Assembly (NCBI RefSeq): GCF_024494565.1
Contig: NZ_JANHDN010000008.1
Span: forward strand, 1 to 64,000
Source of the DNA: Halorubrum rutilum
GTDB lineage: Archaea; Halobacteriota; Halobacteria; Halobacteriales; Haloferacaceae
Direction of reading: 5' to 3'
DNA: 64,000 bases
Part shown: piece after piece, positions 1 to 8,314 of the stretch
Layout of the letters: every line of letters starts with the position of its first letter
Numbering within the stretch: position 1 is the stretch's first letter
Notes under the pieces: model-generated
Seen by the model: the letters and a program-made list of their open reading frames with translations, nothing else
What the model was told of the DNA's origin: nothing
The model's database searches: none
Translations under genes and position numbers: made by a program

Positions 1-106
1 CTTTCTCAGCGATGGGAAGCGACGCTACATATACTAGCGAGCTAAACCGGCACGAGAACGCGCGAGACCCGACTCTCTGGTCCTGCGGAGTCGAGTAAAA
101 TTCAGA

Positions 107-178
107 TGGACTCGCGGGGATTTGAACCCCGGGCCTCTTCCTTGCGAAGGAAGCGATCTGCCGCTGATCTACGAGCCC
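107..178 (-). tRNA. tRNA-Ala (anticodon CGC)
   Basis: Read on the minus strand, the 72 nt fold into a complete cloverleaf. The acceptor arm GGGCTCG pairs with CGAGTCC and is followed by discriminator A. The D arm is GATC/GATC, the anticodon stem CTTCC/GGAAG encloses loop TTCGCAA with anticodon CGC, and the T arm CCGGGG/CCCCG carries loop TTCAAAT. CCA is not encoded and no intron is present. The gene decodes GCG codons, which are abundant in this GC-rich genome. Confidence 0.96.
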
Positions 179-201
179 GCACCCGGAATCAATCGCCGTT
201 C

Positions 202-210
202 GTATTTGTA
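202..210 (-). promoter_or_regulatory. Possible TATA element of the tRNA-Ala gene
   Basis: The minus strand reads TACAAATAC here, 24-32 nt before the tRNA 5' end at 178. That is the expected spacing for an archaeal box A. It is a weak match and rests on position only. Confidence 0.35.
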
Positions 211-435
211 CCTTACCTTTCGACGACCCGCACGCGGGTGGTTCGCAGGCGACGGCGGGCGCCGCGGCTCGCGACGAAGGCCGCCGATACCGACGGAATT
301 AGATAGCCGCCCGCCCGATGTGCAGTCGAAACGATCCGCCCGGTGGCCATCAAACCGAGCCTAAACCAGATTAACGTTTTTGGGACGCATCCCACATTCG
401 TTACCCTTTTGCGTGCGGACGACCCAGATCCGGGC

Positions 436-1203
436 ATGGCAGAAGCGACGGCGACGGCGGACCCCGACCCGGCCGCGATCGCGGCCCTGAAACACGTCGG
501 GCTCGTCGGCGGCCTGACCGAGACGAAGGTGTCGTGCGCGGCGCTGGGCGACCGCCTCGACGCCTCGACGCAGACGGCGTCCCGGCGGCTCCAGACCCTC
601 GAATCGGCGGGCTACATCGAGCGCGACGTGGTCGGCGACGGCCAGTGGGTGCGCGTCACCGACGCGGGCGAGGCGGCCCTCCGCGCGGAGTACGCAGACT
701 ACCGCCGGCTGTTCGAGAGCGAGGTGGAGCTCGTCCTCCGCGGCGCCGTCACCGGCGGGATGGGCGAGGGGCGCCACTACATCACCCTGCCGGGCTACGC
801 CGAGCAGTTCCGCGAGCGCCTCGGCTACGAGCCGTTCCCGGGCACGCTCAACGTCGACCTGAGCGAGGAGAGCGTCCGGCGGCGCGGCGAGATGGCCGGG
901 ATCGAGGCGGTCCCCATCGACGCGTGGGAAGACGAGGACCGCACCTACGGCGCGGCCTCGTGTTACGGCGTCACCCTCGTCGCCGGCGACGAGCGCTACG
1001 AGTCGGTCCACGCGATCGTCCCCGACCGGACCCACCACGACGACGACCAGCTAGAGCTGATCGCCCCCGACCGGCTCCGCGACGAGCTCGACCTCGACGA
1101 CGGCGACGAGGTCGAGGTCCGGGTGAGCGCGACGAGCCGCGCCGACGACCCCGCCGAGAGCGAGGCCCCCGACCGCGAGGACCGGGAGACGGAGGTGGCC
1201 TGA
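436..1203 (+). CDS. ribK: CTP-dependent riboflavin kinase with N-terminal winged helix
   Basis: A 255-residue protein. Residues about 15-85 form a MarR-like winged-helix domain, and residues about 97-230 the archaeal CTP-dependent riboflavin kinase domain, which makes FMN from riboflavin. Visible kinase signatures are GMGEGRHY (108-115), PGYAEQF (119-125) and PGTLNVDL (135-142). This two-domain form is the usual archaeal architecture, so a regulatory role (FMN- or riboflavin-responsive repression) is possible but not shown. The ATG at 436 is chosen because family similarity begins there; an in-frame upstream start at 343 would add 31 residues without family character. Its TGA overlaps the ATG of ribB (TGATG), so the two are translationally coupled. 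Confidence 0.95.
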   Translation: MAEATATADPDPAAIAALKHVGLVGGLTETKVSCAALGDRLDASTQTASRRLQTLESAGYIERDVVGDGQWVRVTDAGEAALRAEYADYRRLFESEVELVLRGAVTGGMGEGRHYITLPGYAEQFRERLGYEPFPGTLNVDLSEESVRRRGEMAGIEAVPIDAWEDEDRTYGAASCYGVTLVAGDERYESVHAIVPDRTHHDDDQLELIAPDRLRDELDLDDGDEVEVRVSATSRADDPAESEAPDREDRETEVA

Positions 1204-1991
1204 TGCGCGCCGACGTCGACGCCGACGGGGACGCCGAGGTGGCCCCGGGAGGCGACGCCGGGGCGACGGCCGACGGCGGGGCGACCACCGAGGGCGAGGC
1301 GGGCAAAGCGGGTGACGCGGCCGACGCGTCCGAGTCGGTCGAGCGCGCGCTCGCCGCCTTCCGCGCCGGCGACCCGGTCTGCGTCCACGACTTCGCGGAC
1401 CGCGAGGGGGAGACGGACATCGTCTACCCCGCCGGGGCGGTCGACGAGGCCGCGGTCGCGCACATGCGCAACGACGCCGGCGGGCTGATCTGCGTGGCCG
1501 TGAGCGACGCCGTGGGCGACGCGTTCGACCTGCCGTTCCTCGCGGACGCCATCGACCACCCCGCGGTCGACGACGACCCCGACTACGACGACCGCTCCTC
1601 CTTCTCCCTCCCCGTGAACCACCGCGAGACGTTCACCGGGATCACCGACGCGGACCGGGCGCGGACCGTCTCCGAGCTCGCGAGCGCGGCCGACCGCGTG
1701 CGGGACGATCCGACCGGCTACGGGCCGGAGGACTTCGCCGCGGAGTTCCGCGCGCCCGGCCACGTCCACGTGCTGCGCGGCGACCGCGACGGGCTCGGCG
1801 GCCGGACCGGACACACCGAGCTCGGGCTCGCGATGGCCGAGGCCGTGGGCGCCGCGCCCGCCGCCGTCGTCTGCGAGATGCTCGACGACGAGACCGGCGA
1901 CGCGCTCGCGCCCGCGGACGCCGCCGCCTACGCGGCCCGCCGCGGCATCCCCTACGTCGAGGGCGCCGCCCTCGTCGAGGCGCTGAAGTAA
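1203..1991 (+). CDS. ribB: 3,4-dihydroxy-2-butanone 4-phosphate synthase
   Basis: A 262-residue RibB-family enzyme that converts ribulose 5-phosphate to the four-carbon unit of riboflavin. Family motifs are DREGETDIVYPA, the RNDAGGLICVAV region, the SLPVNHRETFTGITD segment and GRTGHTELGLAMAE near the end. The first ~43 residues are an Ala/Gly/Asp/Glu-rich low-complexity extension absent from bacterial RibB. No alternative start lies between it and the conserved ERALAAFRAG region, so the extension appears real if translation begins at the TGATG overlap with ribK. It is cotranscribed with ribK, giving a two-gene flavin operon. Riboflavin synthase is encoded separately at 10.1 kb. Confidence 0.95.
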   Translation: MRADVDADGDAEVAPGGDAGATADGGATTEGEAGKAGDAADASESVERALAAFRAGDPVCVHDFADREGETDIVYPAGAVDEAAVAHMRNDAGGLICVAVSDAVGDAFDLPFLADAIDHPAVDDDPDYDDRSSFSLPVNHRETFTGITDADRARTVSELASAADRVRDDPTGYGPEDFAAEFRAPGHVHVLRGDRDGLGGRTGHTELGLAMAEAVGAAPAAVVCEMLDDETGDALAPADAAAYAARRGIPYVEGAALVEALK

Positions 1992-2000
1992 TCGACCGCC

Positions 2001-2332
2001 GCTGCGGTCGGCGCGCGCCTGCGAGCGGTCGCCCCCGGCGACCGCGAGCCAGCACGTGCGAGGGACGCGGTGAGCGCTCGCAGAGCGCGAACCGCGAGGC
2101 TGGGGAGGCGTGAGGCTGCGGTGCGGGGCGGGTGGGACTCAAAGGGGCAGCCGGGAGGGCGAAGCCCGGCGACGGAAGCACCGCAGCGAGCAATGCGAGC
2201 GAGGAGCGCACCGAGCCGCGCGAGTCCCGCGAGCAGCGCGAGCGGGACCACGAACGTCGCAGCCCGCGCAGCGAAGCGAGCAGGAACGACGTTCGGAGGT
2301 CCTCCCGGCTGGGGCTTTGGAAGTGTTTGTCG
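2001..2332 (+). repeat. Dispersed structured repeat, copy A
   Basis: First of five copies in this window of a GC-rich non-coding element. Shared islands lie at 2096-2115 (GAGGCTGGGGAGGCGTGAGG), 2137-2150 (ACTCAAAGGGGCAG) and 2307-2321 (GGCTGGGGCTTTGGA). The 5' arm folds as CGGTCGCC (2026-2033) with GGCGACCG (2037-2044). The next arm pairs CGGT and GCGCTC with GAGCGC and ACCG. A 7-bp hairpin (1993-2010) sits at the 5' edge, directly after ribB. Between the second and third islands this copy is about 70 nt longer than copies B, C and D. It fills most of the 431-bp ribB-ilvE gap; the rest (2333-2422) holds the ilvE promoter. Confidence 0.85.
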
Positions 2333-2422
2333 TTGTCCCGTTGGAGGAATCGAAACTCCATTCCTCGCGACGGACCCGGTCGGTTGTTACAGTTTTAAGA
2401 CCGCCGGCCGCAACCACGAACC

Positions 2423-3352
2423 ATGGGATTCGACGAGATGGACGTCGACACGATCTGGAAGAACGGGGAGTTCCTCGACTGGGAGGACGCGACCACCCAC
2501 GTTCTGACCCACGCGCTCCACTACGGGAGCGGCGTGTTCGAGGGCGTCCGCTGTTACGACACCGAGCGGGGGCCGGCGGTGTTCCGCTGGGACGAACACC
2601 TCGACCGGCTGTTCGACTCCGCGAAGATGTACGACATGGACATCGAGCACTCCCGCGAGGAGATCACCGAGGCGACCCTCGAACTCCTCGACCGGCAGGA
2701 CCTCGACTCCGCGTACATCCGGCCGATCGCCTACTACGGGTACGACTCGCTGGGCGTCTCGCCGAAGGACTGCCCGACCGACCTCGTGCTCGCGGCGTGG
2801 CCGTGGGGGGCGTACCTCGGCGAGGAGGCCCTCGAAGACGGCGTCGACGTGATGGTCTCCTCGTGGCGGAAGCACGCCTCCTCGCAGGTGCCGACGAACG
2901 TGAAGACCACCGGCCTCTACGTCAACTCCATGCTCGCGGGCGAGGAGGCCCGGCGGAACGGCTACGTCGAGGCGATCGTCCTCAACAAGGAGGGGAACGT
3001 CGCCGAGGGACCGGGCGAGAACATCTTCATGGTGAACGACGGCGAGATCTACACCACCGGTCCCGCGCAGTCCATCCTCGAAGGGATCACCCGCGACACC
3101 GTCATCACGCTCGCGGAGGAGCGCGGCTACGAGGTCCACGACGAGGCCGTCATCTCTCGGGGACAGCTGTACACCGCCGACGAGCTGTTCTTCACCGGCT
3201 CGGCGGCCGAGGTCACCCCGATCCGCTCCGTCGACGACACCGAGATCGGCGCGGGCACCCGGGGACCGGTGACCGAGGAGCTCCAGCAGGCCTTCTTCGA
3301 CCTCGTCGAGCGGCGGACCGACGACCACGACGAGTGGTTCGCCTACGTGTAG
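2423..3352 (+). CDS. ilvE: Branched-chain amino acid aminotransferase
   Basis: A 309-residue fold-type IV PLP aminotransferase that interconverts Val, Leu and Ile with their 2-oxo acids. The likely Schiff-base lysine is K161 in NVKTTGLYVNS, and the phosphate-binding signature EGPGENIF is at 195-202. The ALHYGSGVFEG motif near residue 31 is typical of BCATs. The ATG at 2423 has a TATA-like TTTTAAG at 2393-2399, 24-30 nt upstream, consistent with a leaderless transcript that begins just after repeat copy A. It is monocistronic, converging with the next gene. D-amino acid aminotransferase and ADC lyase are relatives, but the whole sequence fits BCAT best. Confidence 0.95.
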   Translation: MGFDEMDVDTIWKNGEFLDWEDATTHVLTHALHYGSGVFEGVRCYDTERGPAVFRWDEHLDRLFDSAKMYDMDIEHSREEITEATLELLDRQDLDSAYIRPIAYYGYDSLGVSPKDCPTDLVLAAWPWGAYLGEEALEDGVDVMVSSWRKHASSQVPTNVKTTGLYVNSMLAGEEARRNGYVEAIVLNKEGNVAEGPGENIFMVNDGEIYTTGPAQSILEGITRDTVITLAEERGYEVHDEAVISRGQLYTADELFFTGSAAEVTPIRSVDDTEIGAGTRGPVTEELQQAFFDLVERRTDDHDEWFAYV

Positions 3353-3416
3353 CGGTTCACGGCGCACCGCGACCCGCGGGAAACCGCGATTCGCGGCGCA
3401 CCGCGGCGCACCGCGC

Positions 3417-4121
3417 TCAGTCGGTCTCGCCGTCGGTCGGAGGGCGTTCCGTCTGTCCGGGCGTGCCGTCGGTGCGGACGCCGCCGACCCCGCCCGGGCG
3501 GTCGGCGTCGCCCTCGGGCGGACGCTCCTCCTGAACGGGGACCTGGTGGGCGGACTCGGCGAAGCCCGCCGAGAGGACGCGAGTCATCCCCTCCTCGACC
3601 GTCTCGCCGGTCTCCTCGATGCGCTCCGGCTCGACCTCGATGACGAAGCCGGTGGTGATGTTCGGCGCCGTCGGCATGAACAAGACGATCTTCCCGTCGC
3701 GGGTCTTCTTCCCGGTGCGGAACGCCGTCATGCGGATCCCGGGCCACGTCTCGATGTACACCGGGCTCTGGAGCTCGTCGGTCCCGGAGACGGCCGTCTC
3801 GATCGCGAGCTTGGAGGCGTTGTACACCACGCGCAGCGCGGGGATCCGGTTGATCGCGCCGTCGACGGCCGACTCCGCCAGCCGGCCGAACGTCGTCCGC
3901 ATGAAGTAGCCGACCGCGAGGACGACGGTGGCGAACACCGCGAGCGCGATGACCACGCGGGAGACCGGTTCCAGCGGGCCGGGGATGATCGCCGGCTGGA
4001 GCCCCTCGATGAGGGGGATCGAGGCGATGTAACGGTAGATCCACTGAATGACGAGGAGGAGGACGAGGAGGGGCGCCAGCACGATGAGCCCGCTGGCGAA
4101 GTCGCGTTTCCACGTGGACAT
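3417..4121 (-). CDS. DUF502 family membrane protein
   Basis: A 234-residue protein of the DUF502 family, of unknown function. It has two hydrophobic helices at about 10-30 and 55-77, then a soluble domain with the family's GRLAESAVDGAINRIPALR and WPGIRMTAFRTG segments and PTAPNITTGFVIEV. The last ~45 residues are a polar, Pro/Gly/Glu-rich tail, probably disordered. TTAAG at 4150-4154, about 30 nt before the start, is a likely TATA element and suggests a leaderless message. It converges with ilvE; the short gap between them carries repeated GGCGCACCGCG units. It is not in an operon. Confidence 0.88.
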   Translation of the reverse strand: MSTWKRDFASGLIVLAPLLVLLLVIQWIYRYIASIPLIEGLQPAIIPGPLEPVSRVVIALAVFATVVLAVGYFMRTTFGRLAESAVDGAINRIPALRVVYNASKLAIETAVSGTDELQSPVYIETWPGIRMTAFRTGKKTRDGKIVLFMPTAPNITTGFVIEVEPERIEETGETVEEGMTRVLSAGFAESAHQVPVQEERPPEGDADRPGGVGGVRTDGTPGQTERPPTDGETD

Positions 4122-4248
4122 CTGTCGAGTTGGTATGTGGCGGCGACGCTTAAGAGGGCTTCCACGCGTCGGCGACCCGGAACCAGCCGGCGACCCGGAA
4201 CGCTCGTCGTCGCCACCGGCGAGCGACCTGAAATGCTCGCCGCCACCG

Positions 4249-5088
4249 TCACCGGCCGGCGACCGCCCGGAGCGCGAACGTCAGGTTCTCCTTGCGCTCG
4301 CGGACGCGCCGGTAGAAGTACGAGAGCCACTTGTCGCCGAACGGCGCGTACTGGACCACGTCGACGCCCTGCGCGGCCAGGTCGCGCTGGGCGTCCTCGC
4401 GGACCCCCATCAGCATCTGGACCTCGTAGTCGGTACCGTGGTCCCGGGCGAGCCGGTCCGCCAGCGAGATCATCGCCGGGTCGTGGCTGCCGACGGCGAC
4501 GCCGCGGTCCCGGTGCTCGAAGAGGACGCGGAGGTCCTCGCGGTACGCCTCGTCGACGCGGGCCCCGTCCGTGTACGCGACCGACGCCGGCTCGTCGTAC
4601 GCGCCCTTCACGAGCCGGATCGCCCCGGGGACGTCGACGAGGCGGTCGAGGTCGTCGCGGGTGCGCCTGAGGTTCGACTGGACGCACTGCCCGACGCGCC
4701 ACGGGTACTCGGCCGCGATCGACTCGAAGGCGTCGAGGGTGTCGTCGGTGGTGTCGGCGCCCTCCATGTCGCACCAGACGAAGGCGTCGAGCGCGTCGGC
4801 GCGAGCGACGATCTCCCGGTAGTGCTCCTCGAAGAGCTCGGCGGAGGCGTCGAGCCCGATCTGCGAGGGCTTCACCGAGATCCGGGCGTCGAGGCCGCTG
4901 TCGGCGATGTCGTCGAGCAGAGAGAGATACGCGTCGGCGTCGGCGCGGGCGGCCGCCGGGTCGTCGTAGTGCTCGCCGAGCAGGTTGACGACGACGGCGA
5001 TCCCGTCCTCGTTGCACGCGCGGACGTGGTCGAGGGCCTCCGGGACGCTCTCGCCGGCGACGAACCGCCGGGCGATCGGGGGGAGCAT
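4249..5088 (-). CDS. putA: Proline dehydrogenase (FAD-dependent)
   Basis: A 279-residue monofunctional PRODH (TIM barrel) that oxidises proline to pyrroline-5-carboxylate. Conserved features are KPSQIGLD, FVWCDMEGADTT, VGQCVQSNLRRT, IRLVKGAYDEP, VGSHDP and the C-terminal YAPFGDKWLSYFYRRVRER, which contains the YxxRRxxE-type substrate-binding signature. The start at 5088 (MLPPIARRFVAGE) is preferred over an extension from 5187, because homologues begin with this sequence and the extension would overlap the promoter region. It is divergent from carS, with which it may share the palindromic TATA at 5162-5169. No P5C dehydrogenase gene lies beside it in this window. Confidence 0.93.
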   Translation of the reverse strand: MLPPIARRFVAGESVPEALDHVRACNEDGIAVVVNLLGEHYDDPAAARADADAYLSLLDDIADSGLDARISVKPSQIGLDASAELFEEHYREIVARADALDAFVWCDMEGADTTDDTLDAFESIAAEYPWRVGQCVQSNLRRTRDDLDRLVDVPGAIRLVKGAYDEPASVAYTDGARVDEAYREDLRVLFEHRDRGVAVGSHDPAMISLADRLARDHGTDYEVQMLMGVREDAQRDLAAQGVDVVQYAPFGDKWLSYFYRRVRERKENLTFALRAVAGR

Positions 5089-5161
5089 ACCCGAGATGGG
5101 GGCGGCGGCGACTTCACTGTTGCCGAGCCGAGGGCCGGCCCCGTCCGGCGCGGATCCGTGG

Positions 5162-5170
5162 TTTATAAAT
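5162..5170. promoter_or_regulatory. TATA element between putA and carS
   Basis: TTTATAAAT lies 23-31 nt before the carS ATG at 5193, the classical distance for a leaderless archaeal transcript. The TTTATAAA core is self-complementary, so it could also serve the divergent proline dehydrogenase gene with a leader of about 50 nt. Confidence 0.6.
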
Positions 5171-5192
5171 CGCCGACGCCTGTCCACCGCGT

Positions 5193-5735
5193 ATGATCGG
5201 CTCGCTCGTCGCGACGGCGTTCTGGGCGATGGTCCCCGCGTACGTGCCCAACAACGCCGCGGTGCTCGCCGGCGGCGGCCGCCCCATCGACGGCGGCCGC
5301 GAGTGGCGCGGGGCGCGCCTGCTCGGCGACGGGAAGACGTGGCGCGGCACGGCGGTCGGCACCCTCGTCGGCGTCGCCCTCGCGCTCGCGCTCAACCGCC
5401 TCAACGACCCCGCGAGCGCCGCGCTCGGGGTCGACCTCCCGACGTTCGCGCTCCCCGCGGCGGTCGCGCTCGCGTTCGGCGCGATGTGCGGCGACATCGG
5501 CGCCTCCTTCCTCAAGCGGCGCTCCGGCCGCGAGCGCGGCGCCGCGTTCCCCGGGCTGGACCAGCTCGACTTCGTCGTCGGGGCGCTCGCGGCCGTCGCC
5601 GTCGTCGACACCGACTGGGCGCTGGCGACGTTCACGCCCGCCGTCCTCGCCGCCGTCCTCGTGATGACGCCCGTCCTCCACGTTGTCACGAACGTCGGCG
5701 CCTACCTCCTCGGCCTGAAGGACGAGCCGTGGTGA
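5193..5735 (+). CDS. carS: CDP-archaeol synthase (CarS)
   Basis: A 180-residue integral membrane protein of the CarS (DUF46) family, which transfers CMP from CTP to unsaturated archaetidic acid, the activating step for archaeal polar lipid head groups. Signatures seen are [38 protein letters not shown] and [10 protein letters not shown], with four to five hydrophobic helices. The DGKTWRG and GASFLKRR motifs are the family's cytosolic catalytic loops. Another step of the same pathway, GGGP synthase, is encoded at 11.4 kb. A strong TATA lies 23-31 nt before the ATG, so the message is probably leaderless. Confidence 0.95.
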   Translation: MIGSLVATAFWAMVPAYVPNNAAVLAGGGRPIDGGREWRGARLLGDGKTWRGTAVGTLVGVALALALNRLNDPASAALGVDLPTFALPAAVALAFGAMCGDIGASFLKRRSGRERGAAFPGLDQLDFVVGALAAVAVVDTDWALATFTPAVLAAVLVMTPVLHVVTNVGAYLLGLKDEPW

Positions 5736-5954
5736 GGGAGCGCGGCCGCGACCGGCCGCGAGGCCGAGCGGCCGAGGGCGCCGCCGGATCCGACGGAGCC
5801 GGCGAAGCCGACGAAACCGATGGAACTGGTAGAATCGACGGAACCGACCGATCCGGCCGATTTCCTCGCGACGACCGATCGCGCGTCGACGTTTCTCCGG
5901 ACTGACGGGAACGGTGAGAAGATATTTATGTTCGCGTGGTATTCGTTCACACGC

Positions 5955-6137
5955 ATGTCTAGTAGTGCACCCAGCTCGGACGACGACGTGCTCGACGAGT
6001 TCCTCTCCGACCGCGGCCACGAGACGGAGATCGTACGCTGGGAGCGATCCTATAACAAGCTCCAGTGTCCGGAGTGCGGTGCACTCCACCCCGAGGGAAC
6101 GGCGCGGTGTGACGTCTGCGACTGGCGCCCGACCTGA
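5955..6137 (+). CDS. Small zinc-finger protein (probable HVO_0416 type)
   Basis: A 60-residue acidic protein with two CPxCG-like knuckles: CPEC (near residue 38) and CDVC (near 53), spaced as one zinc site. It resembles, from memory, the haloarchaeal HVO_0416-type zinc-finger proteins of unknown function. The start at 5955 has TATTTAT at 5923-5929, 26-32 nt upstream, supporting leaderless translation. The 219-bp gap before it holds an imperfect CGACGGAACCGA-like low-complexity run (about 5786-5862) and this promoter, nothing else visible. It likely binds RNA, DNA or protein through the zinc site, but this is family-level inference. Confidence 0.8.
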   Translation: MSSSAPSSDDDVLDEFLSDRGHETEIVRWERSYNKLQCPECGALHPEGTARCDVCDWRPT

Positions 6138-6225
6138 CGCCGACGACGGCGCAGGGGGGATTAGCGGTTTTCTTTCGCCTAGACTCGGCGGCAGCATTAT
6201 GTGGGATCAATCGATACAGTCGACC

Positions 6226-6384
6226 ATGCCGACCTGCCAGAACTGCGGTTCGTTCGTCACGACCGATTACGTTCGGGTGTTCACCCCGAACGAGGTCGAC
6301 CGCCCTCGCGTCTGCCCCGCCTGCGAGGACCTCGTCCGCGACGGCGCCGACGTTCGGGAGGCCCGCGCGACCCGAAGCAACTGA
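6226..6384 (+). CDS. Small Cys-rich protein (probable DUF7563)
   Basis: A 52-residue protein beginning MPTCQNCGSFV, with a second CPAC pair at about 29-32, so four cysteines can form one zinc-binding treble-clef-like site. It matches the pattern I recall for haloarchaeal DUF7563; the function is unknown. An in-frame ATG at 6199 would add nine residues (MWDQSIQST), but the MPxCQNCGSF start is the typical family start. It stands alone between another small zinc protein and the helicase gene. Confidence 0.75.
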   Translation: MPTCQNCGSFVTTDYVRVFTPNEVDRPRVCPACEDLVRDGADVREARATRSN

Positions 6385-6469
6385 CCCGTCGACGGAGGCG
6401 ATCGCTGGGTTCCGACCGGAGCGGCCCCGAGCCACGGCGTTTAAGGAGAACCGGGATCACGGGTAGACA

Positions 6470-8314
6470 ATGACCGATCCCACGGTGACGCGACTGTTCG
6501 GCGGTCCGGGCAGCGGGAAGACCACGGCGCTCCTGGACCGCGTCGAAGGGATTCTCGAAGACGACGACGCCGATATCCGCGACGTCCTCGTCGTCTCGTA
6601 CACGCGCGCGGCCGCCGCCGAGATCCGCGAGCGCCTCGCGGAGCGGCTCGACGTCTCCCCGCGCAGCCTCCAGGGGAACGTGAGCACGATGCACGCGAAG
6701 GCGTACGAGCTGCTCGATCTGTCGCGCGGCGACGTCGTCGGCGAGGACGACAAGGAGGCGTTCTGCGAGGAGTACGGCATCGAGTTCGAGGACCAGCACG
6801 GCGGCGCCGGCCGCCGGACCGCGCGGTCGACGACCATCGGCAACAAGATCATCGCCACCTCGCAGTGGCTCCAGCGCACCGAGCGCGACGTGGCCGACTG
6901 GTACGACGTGCCCTTCCAGTGGAACGTCGAGGAGGTCCGGCTGCCGCCCGAGGAGGACCCCAACGCCCAGCAGGGGAACAAGTACACCCCGACGTGGCCC
7001 TCCGACGACGACCGGATCGACATCCCCGAGACGATCCGGGCGTGGCGCGGCTACAAGGGCGACAACGACCTCGTCGGCTTCGCGGACATGCTCGAACGCG
7101 TCGCGCAGCGCTCGCTCGTCCCGAGCGTCGACTACCTGATCATCGACGAGTTCCAGGACATCACGACGCTGCAGTACAACGTCTTCGAGGAGTGGCGCCC
7201 GCACATGGAGAAGGTGCTCATCGCCGGCGACGACGACCAGGTCGTCTACGCGTGGCAGGGCGCCGACCCCGACCTCCTGCTGGACACCGAGGTCGACGAG
7301 GACGTGGTCCTCCCGAACTCCTACCGGCTCCCCTCCGAGATCCTCAACGTCGTCAACGCCGAGATCCGCCACATCGACAAGCGCCAGGAGAAGGACCTCC
7401 ACCCGCGCAAGGAGGGCGGCACCGTCGAGGCGATCCAGGCGCCGTCGATGATCGAGCTCGTCCGGAACGTCCGGTACACGGTCGAGGACGACGAGGGCGA
7501 CATCATGTGCTTGTTCCGCGCGCGGTACCAGATGTTCGACTTCATCGACGAGTTCATCGACCACGGGATCCCGTTCACGATGCTCACCGACGGGCGGATG
7601 TGGACCGACCGCGTGCAGGACTACGTCAGCGCCGTCGAGAAGGCGGAGGCGGGCGATCCCGTGAACGGGCTGGAGGCCCGGCGGCTCGCCGACATGCTCC
7701 AGGACTCCGCGTTCGGCACCCACGACCGCGACGAGTTCTACGACTTCCTCGACGACCGCGAGGAGGCCGCCGACGCCGACGACGTCTCCCTGATCGAGGT
7801 GACGCCCGACGAGCTCGACGACCACATCCCCTTCATGCCGGACACCGCGAGCGCCGACGACATGGTCCGGAAGGTGACGAGCTTCCAGCGCAAGTCGATG
7901 GGGGCGTACTTCGACGGCGACTACGGGGAGACGGACCCGACCCGCGTCCGCGTCGGCACCATCCACTCCGCGAAGGGCCGCGAGGCGGACCACGTGTTCG
8001 TCGCGACCGACCTCACGGAGAAGGTCGTCGAGCAGATGGCGGCCTCCATCGACGACCCGACCGACGTCGACGGCGTCGACGAGTTCACGAAGGCGACGAG
8101 CCCCGTCCCCGTCCTCACGGACAACGAGCGCCGGGTGTTCTACGTCGGGATGTCCCGCGCCCGCGAGCGGCTCGTGATCATGGAGAGCCTCATCGGCGGG
8201 GCGCCGACGCTCCCGATCAGCGTCCTCCTCTTCAACGAGCTCCGCGACGAGACCCCCGAGGAGCTCGTCGAGGAGGTCCAGGCCGAGCTGGCGGTCCCCG
8301 AACCGGAGCCGTGA
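6470..8314 (+). CDS. UvrD/Rep-like superfamily 1 DNA helicase
   Basis: A 614-residue SF1A helicase. Motif I (Walker A) GGPGSGKTT is at 11-19, motif Ia VVSYTRAAAAEI at about 43-54, motif II IIDEFQD at about 224-230, and motif III GDDDQVVYAWQGAD at about 255-268. Motif V VGTIHSAKGREADHV is at about 494-508 and motif VI FYVGMSRARERL at about 556-567. It is shorter than bacterial UvrD (~720 aa) and its 2B region is reduced. Likely roles are repair or removal of proteins from DNA. The acidic insert near 440-480 is typical of halophiles. Its TGA overlaps the GTG of the following M24 peptidase gene (GTGA), implying coupled translation. Confidence 0.93.
   Translation: MTDPTVTRLFGGPGSGKTTALLDRVEGILEDDDADIRDVLVVSYTRAAAAEIRERLAERLDVSPRSLQGNVSTMHAKAYELLDLSRGDVVGEDDKEAFCEEYGIEFEDQHGGAGRRTARSTTIGNKIIATSQWLQRTERDVADWYDVPFQWNVEEVRLPPEEDPNAQQGNKYTPTWPSDDDRIDIPETIRAWRGYKGDNDLVGFADMLERVAQRSLVPSVDYLIIDEFQDITTLQYNVFEEWRPHMEKVLIAGDDDQVVYAWQGADPDLLLDTEVDEDVVLPNSYRLPSEILNVVNAEIRHIDKRQEKDLHPRKEGGTVEAIQAPSMIELVRNVRYTVEDDEGDIMCLFRARYQMFDFIDEFIDHGIPFTMLTDGRMWTDRVQDYVSAVEKAEAGDPVNGLEARRLADMLQDSAFGTHDRDEFYDFLDDREEAADADDVSLIEVTPDELDDHIPFMPDTASADDMVRKVTSFQRKSMGAYFDGDYGETDPTRVRVGTIHSAKGREADHVFVATDLTEKVVEQMAASIDDPTDVDGVDEFTKATSPVPVLTDNERRVFYVGMSRARERLVIMESLIGGAPTLPISVLLFNELRDETPEELVEEVQAELAVPEPEP

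Noticed and set aside
343..435. N-terminal extension of ribK from 343
   Set aside because: The 31 extra residues have no similarity to the family and cover the likely promoter; the ATG at 436 gives the standard protein.
2070..2507. Small Arg-rich ORFs in the repeat copies (such as the one beginning MSARRARTARLGRRE)
   Set aside because: Similar peptides recur because the nucleotide islands recur; the frame between islands is not preserved between copies, and no promoter or start is conserved.
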